A DNA stretch of 8,562 nt, from assembly GCA_910585665.1 (NCBI GenBank), contig CAJUFI010000098.1:1-8562 (forward strand), in the 5' to 3' direction. This DNA comes from an uncultured Acetatifactor sp. (GTDB taxonomy: Bacteria; Bacillota; Clostridia; Lachnospirales; Lachnospiraceae). The notes beneath the pieces are model-generated. The model was not told where the DNA came from, made no database searches, and was given only the letters and a program-made list of their open reading frames with translations. Shown piece by piece: positions 1 through 7,165 of the stretch; the stretch's first letter is position 1; every line of letters begins with the position of its first letter. A program made the position numbers and the translations under genes.

Positions 1-138
1 GTTGGAAGGGACGTTACGGGACTGGAAACAGTAACGTCCCGGAGAACGCCAGGAGAAAGAGCTGGCCGTACTGTGGCCAGGGCTTTCTCCACAGGGGATG
101 GCGTTGGAAGGGACGTTACGGGACTGGAATAGGAGGTT
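1..138. repeat. Leader with 27-base direct repeat and nested inverted repeats
   Basis: A 27-base segment at 1-27 recurs exactly at 103-129. Inside the first copy GGGACGTTAC (8-17) is complementary to GTAACGTCCC (31-40), giving a 10-bp hairpin with a 13-base loop. Between the copies lies a long imperfect hairpin: AACGCCA (45-51) with TGGCGTT (99-105), GGAGAAAG (52-59) with CTTTCTCC (83-90), and CTGGCC (62-67) with GGCCAG (75-80). Because GGGACGTTAC is repeated at 110-119, the 31-40 arm could pair with either copy. The second copy ends just before the ribosome binding site of the YitT gene (131-136). No clear -35/-10 pair is visible, so the stretch is either a transcribed leader read from upstream or an intergenic repeat element. 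The repeats are seen directly; any regulatory role is inference. Confidence 0.8.
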
Positions 139-144
139 TTGCGG

Positions 145-1014
145 ATGAATGATGATTTGCGGATGAATTGGTCGGTGCGGTCGATAGCGGCCATCTTTCT
201 GGGGAATGTTCTATATGCCCTGACGGTGAAGGTGTTCCTGCTTCCGGCGAACCTGGTCAGCGGAGGGGCTACGGGCATCGCCCTGGCGGCCAACCACCTG
301 ACAGGAGTGTCAGTTTCTGGCTTCCTGTTTCTGGTGAACATGAGCATGCTGATATTGGGGCTGATCGTGCTGGGGAAGGCTTTCGTGGCCACCACTCTGG
401 CCAGCACCTTCCTGATACCGGCGGCGCTGGAGGTGTTCGACAGGCTGCTGGGGGATTTCGTGCTGACGGATGACATTCTGCTGTGCACCCTGTTCGCGGG
501 GCTGGGGGTGGGGGTGTCTCTGGGCATCGTAATCCGCACGGGAGCTTCCACGGGGGGCATGGACATCCCGCCGCTGATTTTGTACAAATGTTTCCGGATT
601 CCGGTGTCCGTGAGCCTGTACGCCTTTGACGTGTGCATCCTGCTGCTCCAGGCGCCCTTCCAGGAGGCGGAGAATATCCTGTACGGCATTGTGTTCGTGC
701 TGCTGTCCGCCATCGCCCTGGACAAGACCATGATGATCGGCACCACCCAGACGGAGGTGAAGATCATCAGCAGCAAGTCGGAGGAGATCAGGGAAGCCAT
801 CCTGAAGCAGTTGGACAGGGGGGTGACATTGCTGAACGCGGAGGGCGGGTATCTGCATGACAAGAGCCAGATGATATTCAGCGTCATCTCCAACAGGGAG
901 CTGTTCAAGCTGGAGAAAATCGTCCACGGCATAGACCCGGCCAGCTTCATGGTGGTCACAAGGGTCAGCGAGGTGCGGGGACGGGGCTTTACCATGGATA
1001 AGAACGCATTGTAG
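145..1014 (+). CDS. YitT family membrane protein with C-terminal DUF2179 domain
   Basis: Integral membrane protein of the YitT/DUF161 family with a cytosolic DUF2179 domain, 289 residues, the usual family length. No transport substrate is firmly established for the family. Hydrophobic segments lie at about 12-33, 36-52, 57-78, 80-98, 110-132, 155-170 and 178-192. The family glycine motifs are present: SGGATGI at 39-45 and GASTGGMD at 133-140. The soluble DUF2179 part covers about 200-285; its hallmarks are the GGY turn near 234-236, the alternating hydrophobic strand MIFSVIS (243-249) and the closing RGRGF (278-282). I chose ATG 145 because AGGAGG at 131-136 sits 8 bases upstream; a TTG at 139 is too close to that site. 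It follows a repeat-rich leader, and the next gene has its own promoter, so it appears not to be co-transcribed downstream. The family call is strong; the molecular function is unknown. Confidence 0.93.
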   Translation: MNDDLRMNWSVRSIAAIFLGNVLYALTVKVFLLPANLVSGGATGIALAANHLTGVSVSGFLFLVNMSMLILGLIVLGKAFVATTLASTFLIPAALEVFDRLLGDFVLTDDILLCTLFAGLGVGVSLGIVIRTGASTGGMDIPPLILYKCFRIPVSVSLYAFDVCILLLQAPFQEAENILYGIVFVLLSAIALDKTMMIGTTQTEVKIISSKSEEIREAILKQLDRGVTLLNAEGGYLHDKSQMIFSVISNRELFKLEKIVHGIDPASFMVVTRVSEVRGRGFTMDKNAL

Positions 1015-1054
1015 GGGATGGGCTCCGAAAGGACTCCGAAGCGGGAGAAAGATA

Positions 1055-1083
1055 TTGCAACAGGCCCCCGTTTATGATATAAT
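1055..1083 (+). promoter_or_regulatory. Sigma-A promoter upstream of the chemoreceptor gene
   Basis: A -35 box TTGCAA (1055-1060, 4 of 6 consensus bases) is followed by a 17-base spacer and a perfect -10 box TATAAT (1078-1083). TG at 1075-1076 adds an extended -10. Transcription would begin at about 1089-1091, giving a leader of roughly 330 bases before the chemoreceptor start. The core motif TATGATATAATGACA resembles TATGGTAAAATGACA upstream of the kinase gene. Confidence 0.8.
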
Positions 1084-1088
1084 GACAA

Positions 1089-1153
1089 TAATTGCCACAC
1101 ATTTGGAAACAAGGCAATCCGCTGGCTGCCGCCAGAGGTCTGTGTGGCTTTTT
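1089..1153 (+). ncRNA. Structured leader with terminator and competing hairpin (candidate attenuator)
   Basis: Starting at the predicted transcript 5' end, two mutually exclusive structures can be drawn. (a) GCCACACA (1094-1101) pairs with TGTGTGGC (1141-1148), followed directly by TTTTT (1149-1153), which is an intrinsic-terminator shape. (b) ATTGCC (1091-1096) pairs with GGCAAT (1113-1118), extended by TTG (1103-1105) and CAA (1110-1112) around a GAAA tetraloop (1106-1109). Structure (b) uses bases 1094-1096, which the terminator needs. A third hairpin, CTGGC (1122-1126) with GCCAG (1131-1135), fits inside (a). This layout suits attenuation or a small riboswitch in front of the chemoreceptor, or a short independent RNA. 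I recognise no known riboswitch class; the conserved cyclic-di-GMP-I core was looked for and not found. Confidence 0.5.
1141..1153 (+). terminator. Terminator arm and T-run inside the chemoreceptor leader
   Basis: TGTGTGGC (1141-1148) is the 3' arm of an 8-bp stem whose 5' arm is 1094-1101, followed by five T. The T-run is short and the loop is long, though partly filled by the 1122-1135 hairpin, so termination is probably partial or conditional. It lies about 60 bases after the predicted start site and well upstream of the coding region. Confidence 0.5.
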
Positions 1154-1417
1154 GTGCGTCTTAGTTTTATCTGTAACGATCTGAGACTCAGTATGCCTGA
1201 CCTGAAAGACACTATAAAATCAATGTTCCAGGTAATTTCGGCTCTGCCGGGGCATACCTGACAGGAAGCGCTGCAGTTCGACGCGGATTGTCGGCAGGCC
1301 GGAAGCCTGTAGAATTTACGTGGAAAAGACGCTCCAAAAAGCTGCCCGGAAGCTGCGGAATCAGCGGCAAAGGTTTCCGAAACAGGAAGAAACGGAAAAG
1401 ATATGGAGTGTGCGAAA
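1154..1417 (+). other. Rest of the long leader before the chemoreceptor; no gene seen
   Basis: No convincing coding region is present. It holds several small inverted repeats: CTGAG-A-CTCAG (1181-1191), GTATGCC (1191-1197) with GGCATAC (1251-1257), CAGGTA (1229-1234) with TACCTG (1255-1260), and CAGGC (1295-1299) with GCCTG (1305-1309). The GTATGCC/GGCATAC and CAGGTA/TACCTG pairs overlap in their 3' arms, so they are alternatives. A TATAAA-like sequence at 1213-1218 lacks a convincing -35 box. The final bases carry the GGAG (1405-1408) used to choose the chemoreceptor start. Confidence 0.5.
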
Positions 1418-3085
1418 ATGGAAGGAAATGATGTAAAAAAAGGACGGAAAAACAAACGGATCGGCCGGAAGGTTGGGAACCTGGTGGCCCTGATGCTGGC
1501 GGTGAGCATAACCGTGGTGGTGGTGCTCTGTGTATGGATGTTCTACCGGCTTACCATGTCCATGATGGAGGATGTGTGCGTAAGCGGAACCAACGTGCTG
1601 GCCTATGAACTGGCAGATTACGACGGGCCGGAGGACAGGACGGCGCTTCTGGACGCCCTCAGCGAACAGATGGGCTGTGAATTCACCATATTCCATGGGA
1701 ACGAAAGGGCCTATACCACGATTCAGCAGGACGGGCAGCGGGCCGTGGGCACCAGGCTTTCCGACGAGCTGTCCAGAATCGTGCTGGAACAGGGACAGAC
1801 CTATGTGGGCAAGGCGTCTATTCTGGGGGAGGACCATCTGTGCTCCTATGTCCCTACAAAGGATGGGGACGGCAAGGTTGACGGGCTGATTTTTGCCGGG
1901 ATTTCCATGGCGGATGTGAACAGGCAGGTCACATTTACAGTATATTTGTCATGTATTATCGGAATTGCGCTCATCATCGCGGGAATCTTCGTGGTGGGCG
2001 CTTACATCAAGCGGACGGTCTCCAAACCGCTCTTTCGCCTGACCGTGCTGGCGGAGACGCTGGAACAGGGGAATCTGGGCCTGGAGATGGGCCAGAACAT
2101 GGAGGTCTCTATTCATTCCAACGATGAGATCGGCATCCTGGCCCAGAGCTTTGACCAGACCATCGGCCGTCTGCGCAATTACATCGGGGAGATTTCCCAT
2201 ATGCTGGAATCCATCGCGGAGGGGGATCTGACAGTGCAGATCAACCAGGAGTATGTGGGGGACTTCGCCAGGATCCGCAGCTCCCTGAACGACATCCTTG
2301 AGAAGCTCGACAAGACCATAGGCCAGATTGTTGTCAGCTCCGAGAGCGTTTCCGGCGGGGCGGCCCAGATGTCCGCCGCGGCCCAGGGACTGAGCCAGGG
2401 CTCCGTGGAGCAGACCGGTGCCGTGGAGGAGCTGGAGAGCACCATGGAGGAAGTTGCGGGCAGAATCAAGCAGACCGCGGACAATGCGGGCCAGGTTCAG
2501 GAGCAGGCCGGGGAAATGGGCCGGCAGCTGATTGAGAGCAACCAGAAGATGCAGGAAATGGTAGTCGCCATGGAGAAAATCAACAGCAGCTCCGGCGAAA
2601 TCGGAAAGATCATCAAGGCCATAGAGGATATCGCGTTCCAGACCAATATCCTGGCCCTGAACGCCTCTGTGGAGGCCGCCCGGGCAGGAGAGGCCGGCAA
2701 GGGCTTCGCGGTGGTCTCCGGGGAAGTCCGCAGCCTTGCGGGCAAGACGGCGGAGGCTTCCAAGACCACGGCGGCTCTGATTGAGCGCTCCATCGCGGCT
2801 GTGGAAGAGGGGGCTTTGATTGCGGATGCCACGGCGCTGCAGCTGGAAGGCGCGGTCGTGCAGGCCCAGGGTATCGTAGGGACCATCAACAATATCGCCA
2901 ACGATGCCAGGACCCAGGCGGAGGCTATGGAGCAGATACAGAGCCAGATCGGCCAGATCGCCAGCGTGGCCCAGAACAATTCCGCCACGGCCCAGGAGAG
3001 CTCCGCTACCAGCGAAGAGCTCAGCGACCAGGCCGGCCTGCTCAGGCAGCTGGTGAAGACCTTCCGGCTCCGCAGAGGACAGTGA
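1418..3085 (+). CDS. Methyl-accepting chemotaxis protein (transmembrane chemoreceptor)
   Basis: Membrane chemoreceptor expected to control CheA kinase through CheW. Numbered from ATG 1418 (555 residues): basic N-terminus, first membrane helix about 21-43, extracytoplasmic sensor about 44-170 (single-Cache size and pattern), second helix about 172-196, HAMP about 197-255, a second HAMP-like stretch about 256-305 (ESIAEGDL motif), then the long coiled-coil signalling domain about 310-545. The hairpin tip is canonical: DIAFQTNILALNAS followed by EAARAGE (419-425) and GKGFAVV. The C-terminus lacks the CheR-tethering pentapeptide. ATG 1418 has GGAG 9 bases upstream; the in-frame ATG at 1403 (5 residues longer) has only weaker purines before it, so it is the alternative start. 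The ligand is unknown. No che or flagellar genes are in the window. It has its own promoter and structured leader. Confidence 0.95.
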   Translation: MEGNDVKKGRKNKRIGRKVGNLVALMLAVSITVVVVLCVWMFYRLTMSMMEDVCVSGTNVLAYELADYDGPEDRTALLDALSEQMGCEFTIFHGNERAYTTIQQDGQRAVGTRLSDELSRIVLEQGQTYVGKASILGEDHLCSYVPTKDGDGKVDGLIFAGISMADVNRQVTFTVYLSCIIGIALIIAGIFVVGAYIKRTVSKPLFRLTVLAETLEQGNLGLEMGQNMEVSIHSNDEIGILAQSFDQTIGRLRNYIGEISHMLESIAEGDLTVQINQEYVGDFARIRSSLNDILEKLDKTIGQIVVSSESVSGGAAQMSAAAQGLSQGSVEQTGAVEELESTMEEVAGRIKQTADNAGQVQEQAGEMGRQLIESNQKMQEMVVAMEKINSSSGEIGKIIKAIEDIAFQTNILALNASVEAARAGEAGKGFAVVSGEVRSLAGKTAEASKTTAALIERSIAAVEEGALIADATALQLEGAVVQAQGIVGTINNIANDARTQAEAMEQIQSQIGQIASVAQNNSATAQESSATSEELSDQAGLLRQLVKTFRLRRGQ

Positions 3086-3294
3086 CGGCCTTCGAACATT
3101 CTGTAGAGTTCATATGTATGTGGAGAAAATCTAAGCTGCACTTGGAAGAATGGAGCTGTCGCATGGAGCCTGAATAGACAGGACATGACAGGCCCTCAGA
3201 ATGCCCTGATGCCAAGGCGGCAGTGCCGTGCGGCATGGTGGAAGACGGAAAATGGCTGTATCGGAAAGATTGGAAAGATTTCTGCACAGAGGGG

Positions 3295-3323
3295 TAGGAA
3301 AAAACAGGAAACTATGGTAAAAT
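3295..3323 (+). promoter_or_regulatory. Probable extended -10 promoter for the hybrid kinase
   Basis: TAAAAT (3318-3323, 5 of 6 consensus bases) is preceded by TG at 3315-3316, making an extended -10. The hexamer at the -35 position (3295-3300, TAGGAA) is poor, which extended -10 promoters tolerate. The core TATGGTAAAATGACA matches the chemoreceptor promoter core at 13 of 15 positions. A start near 3330 would exclude the left arm of the surrounding inverted repeat from the transcript, so transcripts from this promoter could not form that hairpin. Confidence 0.5.
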
Positions 3324-3345
3324 GACACCGTCGTTTCCTGTTTTT
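3300..3345. terminator. Perfect 13-bp inverted repeat, two-way terminator shape
   Basis: The 13 bases AAAAACAGGAAAC (3300-3312) and GTTTCCTGTTTTT (3333-3345) are exact reverse complements around a 20-base loop. The A-run on one side and T-run on the other give an intrinsic-terminator form in either direction. It lies 215 bases past the chemoreceptor stop and would end read-through into the kinase gene. The loop contains a promoter-like -10, described separately. A weaker hairpin, ATGCC (3209-3213) with GGCAT (3232-3236), lies upstream without a T-run. The rest of 3086-3299 shows no gene. Confidence 0.65.
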
Positions 3346-3350
3346 GGTTC

Positions 3351-3375
3351 GGACAGGAGGACAGGAAGGACAGGA
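3351..3375 (+). repeat. Three tandem GGACAGGA units in the kinase leader
   Basis: GGACAGGA occurs at 3351-3358, 3359-3366 and 3368-3375, within a purine-rich stretch ending at the true ribosome binding site AGGAGG (3388-3393). The units resemble weak ribosome-binding sequences. They could be a protein-binding or ribosome stand-by site, or simply a small sequence expansion. Confidence 0.6.
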
Positions 3376-3397
3376 AAGGCGCGGATGAGGAGGAACT

Positions 3398-6300
3398 ATG
3401 GCACCAGAGAACAGGATTCATCACAGGAAATCTTCCGGGAGGACTTCCCGCAGCGATAGAAAGGAAAACAGACGGAGGCTTGCGGCTCTTTTTTTGGCAT
3501 GCGTCATTCTGGCAGCGGGGGGGATCCCGGTCGCAGGAGGGACTGTGTCGGCGGGAGAGACCGGGGCCGTGGCCGTGTCGGCGGGGGCGGATATAGGCTC
3601 AAACAGCCGGACAGTCAGGGCGGGCATTTTTCACTTCGACGGATACCACATGAAGGACGAGGACGGGAACCTGAGCGGCTACGGCATCGAATTCCTGAAC
3701 ATGGCCGCGGAATATTCCCACCTGAATTTCCAGTATGTGGAATATGACAAATCCTGGAACGATATGCTCACCATGCTGGAGGCGGGCGATATCGACGTGG
3801 TCACATCGGGGCGGAAGACGGAGGAATGGGAAGAAAAGTACGCTTTTTCACTGCCCATCGGGCGCAACAGCACCATTCTGTCCATCCAGGCGGACAATGA
3901 CAGGCTCCACAGCGGCGACTACGATACCTATGAGGGCATGGTGATCGGGGCAGTGGAGGGCAGAAGCCAGAAGCAGAGCCTGGAGGAATTTGCCCAGGAG
4001 CACGGTTTTTCCTACCGGATTGTGGAATACGGAGGCGCGGACGAGCTGACCGCGGCTCTGCAGGCGGGAGAGGTAGACGCAATCCTGTCTACAAGTCTGC
4101 GGAAAACAGAAAATGAGAGGACGCTGGACGTCATTGAAACCGACTATTTTTATGCCATTGTGCGGAAAGAGGACACGGAGCTGCTCCATGAGATCAATTA
4201 CGCCATAGGGCAGATGGACATCAATGAAGGGGACTGGATGAACGTTTTGGCTTACAGATACTACGGGCCGGTGTATTCGGATTCCACCCTCTTCACCGAA
4301 CGGGAGAAGGCCTATATCCAGGATGTGATAGCGGGCCGGAAGACCATTACTGCCATAGCCATCGGGGACAGGGAGCCTTACTCCTATGTGGAGGACGGGG
4401 AGCTGAAAGGCATCATGCCGGATTATTTCGCCGCAGTGATGGACATGGCGGGACTGCCCTATGAGCTGGTGGTGACCCCGGACAGGGCAAGTTATTTTGA
4501 GCTTGCGGACAGCGGCAGCGTGGATGTGATTATCGACAAGAAAGACTTTGAACCTGTGACGGAAGGGATGGCCAGCCGGGGGTTCGGCACGGATACTTAC
4601 CTGACGGCCGGGGTGGCAAAGGTGACCAGGAAGGATTTTGACGGCGAAATCACTACGGTGGCCATTGCGGAGACCCAGGACAATGCCCCCATCGAGCAGG
4701 GGCTCACAGGGGACGCGGAGCTTCTCTATTACCCCACCAGGGAGGCGGCGCTGCAGGCGGTCATGGACGGAGAGGCGGAGGCGGCTTTTGTCTACACGTA
4801 TACGGCACAGCTTTTCGTGAATAATGATTTCACGGATTCCCTGCATTACGCCATTATGAACGACGTGAGTTTTTCTTTCCGGATGTATGTCCGGGAGGGC
4901 TGCGACAGAGAGCTTCTGACCATACTGAACAAATGTATCGACCAGATGCCGGATGAGGTGATGAACCAGCTGGTGACGACATACACGGTTTATACGCCAC
5001 AGGATTTGAGGTTTGCGGATTTTTTGCGGATTCACCCGGAGGCGATGATGGGGGTGGGGCTGACGGTGGTGCTGGCTCTTGGGGTCATCCTGGCCCTGGT
5101 GATCAGAACCCGCTGGAACAAGAAGATTTTAGAGACCACGGAGGAGGCCAACCGGGAGTTGCTGGAGCAGCTTGCCATCGTGGATGCGCTGAGCCGTGAT
5201 TTCGTCAACGTCTTTGCGGTAGATGTCGGGCGGAACCGGGCAAGGATTATCAAGATGATGGGCTATGTGACCACGGGGCTCCACGGGGATGTGAAGGAGG
5301 AGTTCACTTATGACGTGATCATGGACAGGTATATCCGGGAGCGGGTGTATGAGGAGGATCAGGCCGGTCTGAAGGAGGCCCTTGCCCTGGAAAATGTGCT
5401 GCGGAAGCTGGAGACGGGCAGGGATTATCAGGGAAACTACCGGGTGAAGGACGGGGACGAGGTGCACAATTACCAGTTTTCCTATGTCCATGTGAAGAAG
5501 AGCGATTTCCGGAAGGAAGGGTTCATCCTGGCCGGGTTCCGGAACATCGATGAGACCATCCGGGAGGAACAGGTGCAGAAACTGATGCTGGCGGAGGCTT
5601 TGGGGGAGGCCCAGTATGCCAACAATGCCAAGACCACTTTCCTCAACAGCATGTCCCACGACATTCGCACCCCCATGAACGCCATCATCGGGTTCACTTC
5701 CCTGGCACTGTCCCACATCGACAACCGGGAGCTGGTGAAGAACTATCTGGAGAAGATCATTACCTCCGGCAACCATCTGCTGAGCCTGATCAATGACGTG
5801 CTGGACATGAGCCGCATTGAGAGCGGGAAGGTGAAGATTGAGGAGAAGGAGGCCAGTCTGCCGGAAATCATCCATGACCTGAAGACCATCGTGCAGTCGG
5901 ACGTGAAGGCAAAGCAGCTGTCCTTCTCCATCGATGCCCAGGATGTGACAGACGAGTTCATCATCTGCGACAGGCTGAGACTGAACCAGGTGCTGCTGAA
6001 CCTGCTGAGCAATGCGATGAAGTACACTAAGCCCGGCGGCGCCGTCAGCGTGCGCATCATCCAGACCGGGGACGCGCCGGAGGGCTGTGCGGCCTTTGAG
6101 TTCCGGGTCAAAGATACCGGCGTGGGCATGAGCAGGGAGTTCATGGAGCATCTCTTTGAGCCCTTCGAGCGGGAACAGACTGCCACCATCAGCGGGATTC
6201 AGGGCACCGGCCTGGGGCTTTCCATTACCAAGAACATCGTGGACATGATGCACGGCACTATTGTGGTGGAAAGCGAGCCGGGAAAGGGCAGCGAATTTAT

Positions 6301-7165
6301 TGTGTCTTTCCGTTTCCGGGTTGCCGGAAAACCGTTGAAGACGGAACATCTGTCCCAACTGGCGGGCAAGCGGGCGCTGGTGGTGGATGACGATATCAAT
6401 ACCTGTACCAGCGTCAGCAGGATGCTTTCCGCCATGGGCCTGCATCCCGACTGGACTACCCTGGGGAAGGAGGCGGTGGTCCGCAGCCGGTTTGCCCTGG
6501 AGCAGGAGGAGCCCTTTGACCTGTATCTGGTGGACTGGATGATGCCGGATATGAACGGCGTGGAGACTGTCCGCAGAATCCGCAGAATCGTGGGGGAGGA
6601 GGCGCCCATCATTATTTTGACAGCCTACGACTGGGGGGACATCGAGGAGGAGGCCCGGGAGGCCGGGGTCACTACGTTCTGCTCCAAGCCTGTCTTCCTG
6701 TCGGAGCTTTGCAATGTACTGACGGCGCCCTACGGGACAGGGGAGCAGAAGGAACAGGAAGAGGCACTTCCCCCGTGCTTTGAGGGGAAGAAGATTCTTC
6801 TGGTGGAGGACAATGAGATCAACCAGGAGATCGCCAGGACTATACTGGAAGAGGCAGGCTTCGTGGTGGACACGGCGGAGGACGGCACAGTGGCTGTGGA
6901 GAAGATGAAGGAGAACCCGGCTGGCACTTATGATTTGATTCTGATGGATGTGCAGATGCCCATCATGAACGGGTACCAGGCCACCCGCGCCATCCGTGCC
7001 CTGGAGGATTCGGCCAGGGCTGCCATTCCCATTGTGGCCATGACTGCCAATGCTTTTGACGAAGACCGCATGCTGGCGCTGGAAGCAGGCATGGACGGGC
7101 ATATCGCCAAACCGATTGATATCGCCATGCTGATGGAGACGCTGCGGGAGATTTTGAAAGGGTAG
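3398..7165 (+). CDS. BvgS-like hybrid sensor histidine kinase, two solute-binding and two receiver domains
   Basis: Membrane sensor kinase of 1255 residues. Order: basic N-terminus then a hydrophobic signal or anchor (about 27-50); first bacterial solute-binding (family 3) domain about 72-290; second about 300-535; membrane helix about 549-570; PAS-like region about 595-720; HisKA with H-box SMSHDIRTPMN (phosphorylated His754); HATPase with N-box (Asn868, Asn872), G1 DTGVGM (906-911), F-box LFEPF (919-923) and G2 GTGLGLS (936-942); receiver 1 about 991-1110 (Asp1046, Thr1075, Lys1097); receiver 2 about 1131-1252 (Asp1184, Thr1216, Lys1238). All catalytic boxes look intact. No HPt domain follows, so relay beyond the receivers needs another protein. 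The ATG is fixed by AGGAGG 4 bases upstream. The solute-binding domains suggest an amino acid or similar small ligand, but this cannot be read from sequence. No output regulator is adjacent. Confidence 0.95.
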   Translation: MAPENRIHHRKSSGRTSRSDRKENRRRLAALFLACVILAAGGIPVAGGTVSAGETGAVAVSAGADIGSNSRTVRAGIFHFDGYHMKDEDGNLSGYGIEFLNMAAEYSHLNFQYVEYDKSWNDMLTMLEAGDIDVVTSGRKTEEWEEKYAFSLPIGRNSTILSIQADNDRLHSGDYDTYEGMVIGAVEGRSQKQSLEEFAQEHGFSYRIVEYGGADELTAALQAGEVDAILSTSLRKTENERTLDVIETDYFYAIVRKEDTELLHEINYAIGQMDINEGDWMNVLAYRYYGPVYSDSTLFTEREKAYIQDVIAGRKTITAIAIGDREPYSYVEDGELKGIMPDYFAAVMDMAGLPYELVVTPDRASYFELADSGSVDVIIDKKDFEPVTEGMASRGFGTDTYLTAGVAKVTRKDFDGEITTVAIAETQDNAPIEQGLTGDAELLYYPTREAALQAVMDGEAEAAFVYTYTAQLFVNNDFTDSLHYAIMNDVSFSFRMYVREGCDRELLTILNKCIDQMPDEVMNQLVTTYTVYTPQDLRFADFLRIHPEAMMGVGLTVVLALGVILALVIRTRWNKKILETTEEANRELLEQLAIVDALSRDFVNVFAVDVGRNRARIIKMMGYVTTGLHGDVKEEFTYDVIMDRYIRERVYEEDQAGLKEALALENVLRKLETGRDYQGNYRVKDGDEVHNYQFSYVHVKKSDFRKEGFILAGFRNIDETIREEQVQKLMLAEALGEAQYANNAKTTFLNSMSHDIRTPMNAIIGFTSLALSHIDNRELVKNYLEKIITSGNHLLSLINDVLDMSRIESGKVKIEEKEASLPEIIHDLKTIVQSDVKAKQLSFSIDAQDVTDEFIICDRLRLNQVLLNLLSNAMKYTKPGGAVSVRIIQTGDAPEGCAAFEFRVKDTGVGMSREFMEHLFEPFEREQTATISGIQGTGLGLSITKNIVDMMHGTIVVESEPGKGSEFIVSFRFRVAGKPLKTEHLSQLAGKRALVVDDDINTCTSVSRMLSAMGLHPDWTTLGKEAVVRSRFALEQEEPFDLYLVDWMMPDMNGVETVRRIRRIVGEEAPIIILTAYDWGDIEEEAREAGVTTFCSKPVFLSELCNVLTAPYGTGEQKEQEEALPPCFEGKKILLVEDNEINQEIARTILEEAGFVVDTAEDGTVAVEKMKENPAGTYDLILMDVQMPIMNGYQATRAIRALEDSARAAIPIVAMTANAFDEDRMLALEAGMDGHIAKPIDIAMLMETLREILKG

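Noticed and set aside
1055..1261. A 68-codon plus-strand frame in the leader
   Set aside because: It begins inside the -35 box of a strong promoter, has no ribosome site and covers the terminator structure.
1089..1402. Cyclic-di-GMP or other known riboswitch
   Set aside because: The conserved core elements of the classes I know were not found; only generic competing hairpins are present.
1361..1837. A minus-strand frame of 158 codons
   Set aside because: Antisense to the start of the chemoreceptor; no ribosome site and no recognisable domain.
3848..5035. A 395-codon minus-strand frame
   Set aside because: Antisense to the solute-binding domains of the kinase; composition is that of a shadow frame.
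5129..7102. A 657-codon open frame on the minus strand
   Set aside because: It lies wholly antisense to the intact kinase, PAS and receiver domains, is histidine- and glutamine-rich with no domain pattern, and is explained by the G+C-rich third positions of the sense gene.
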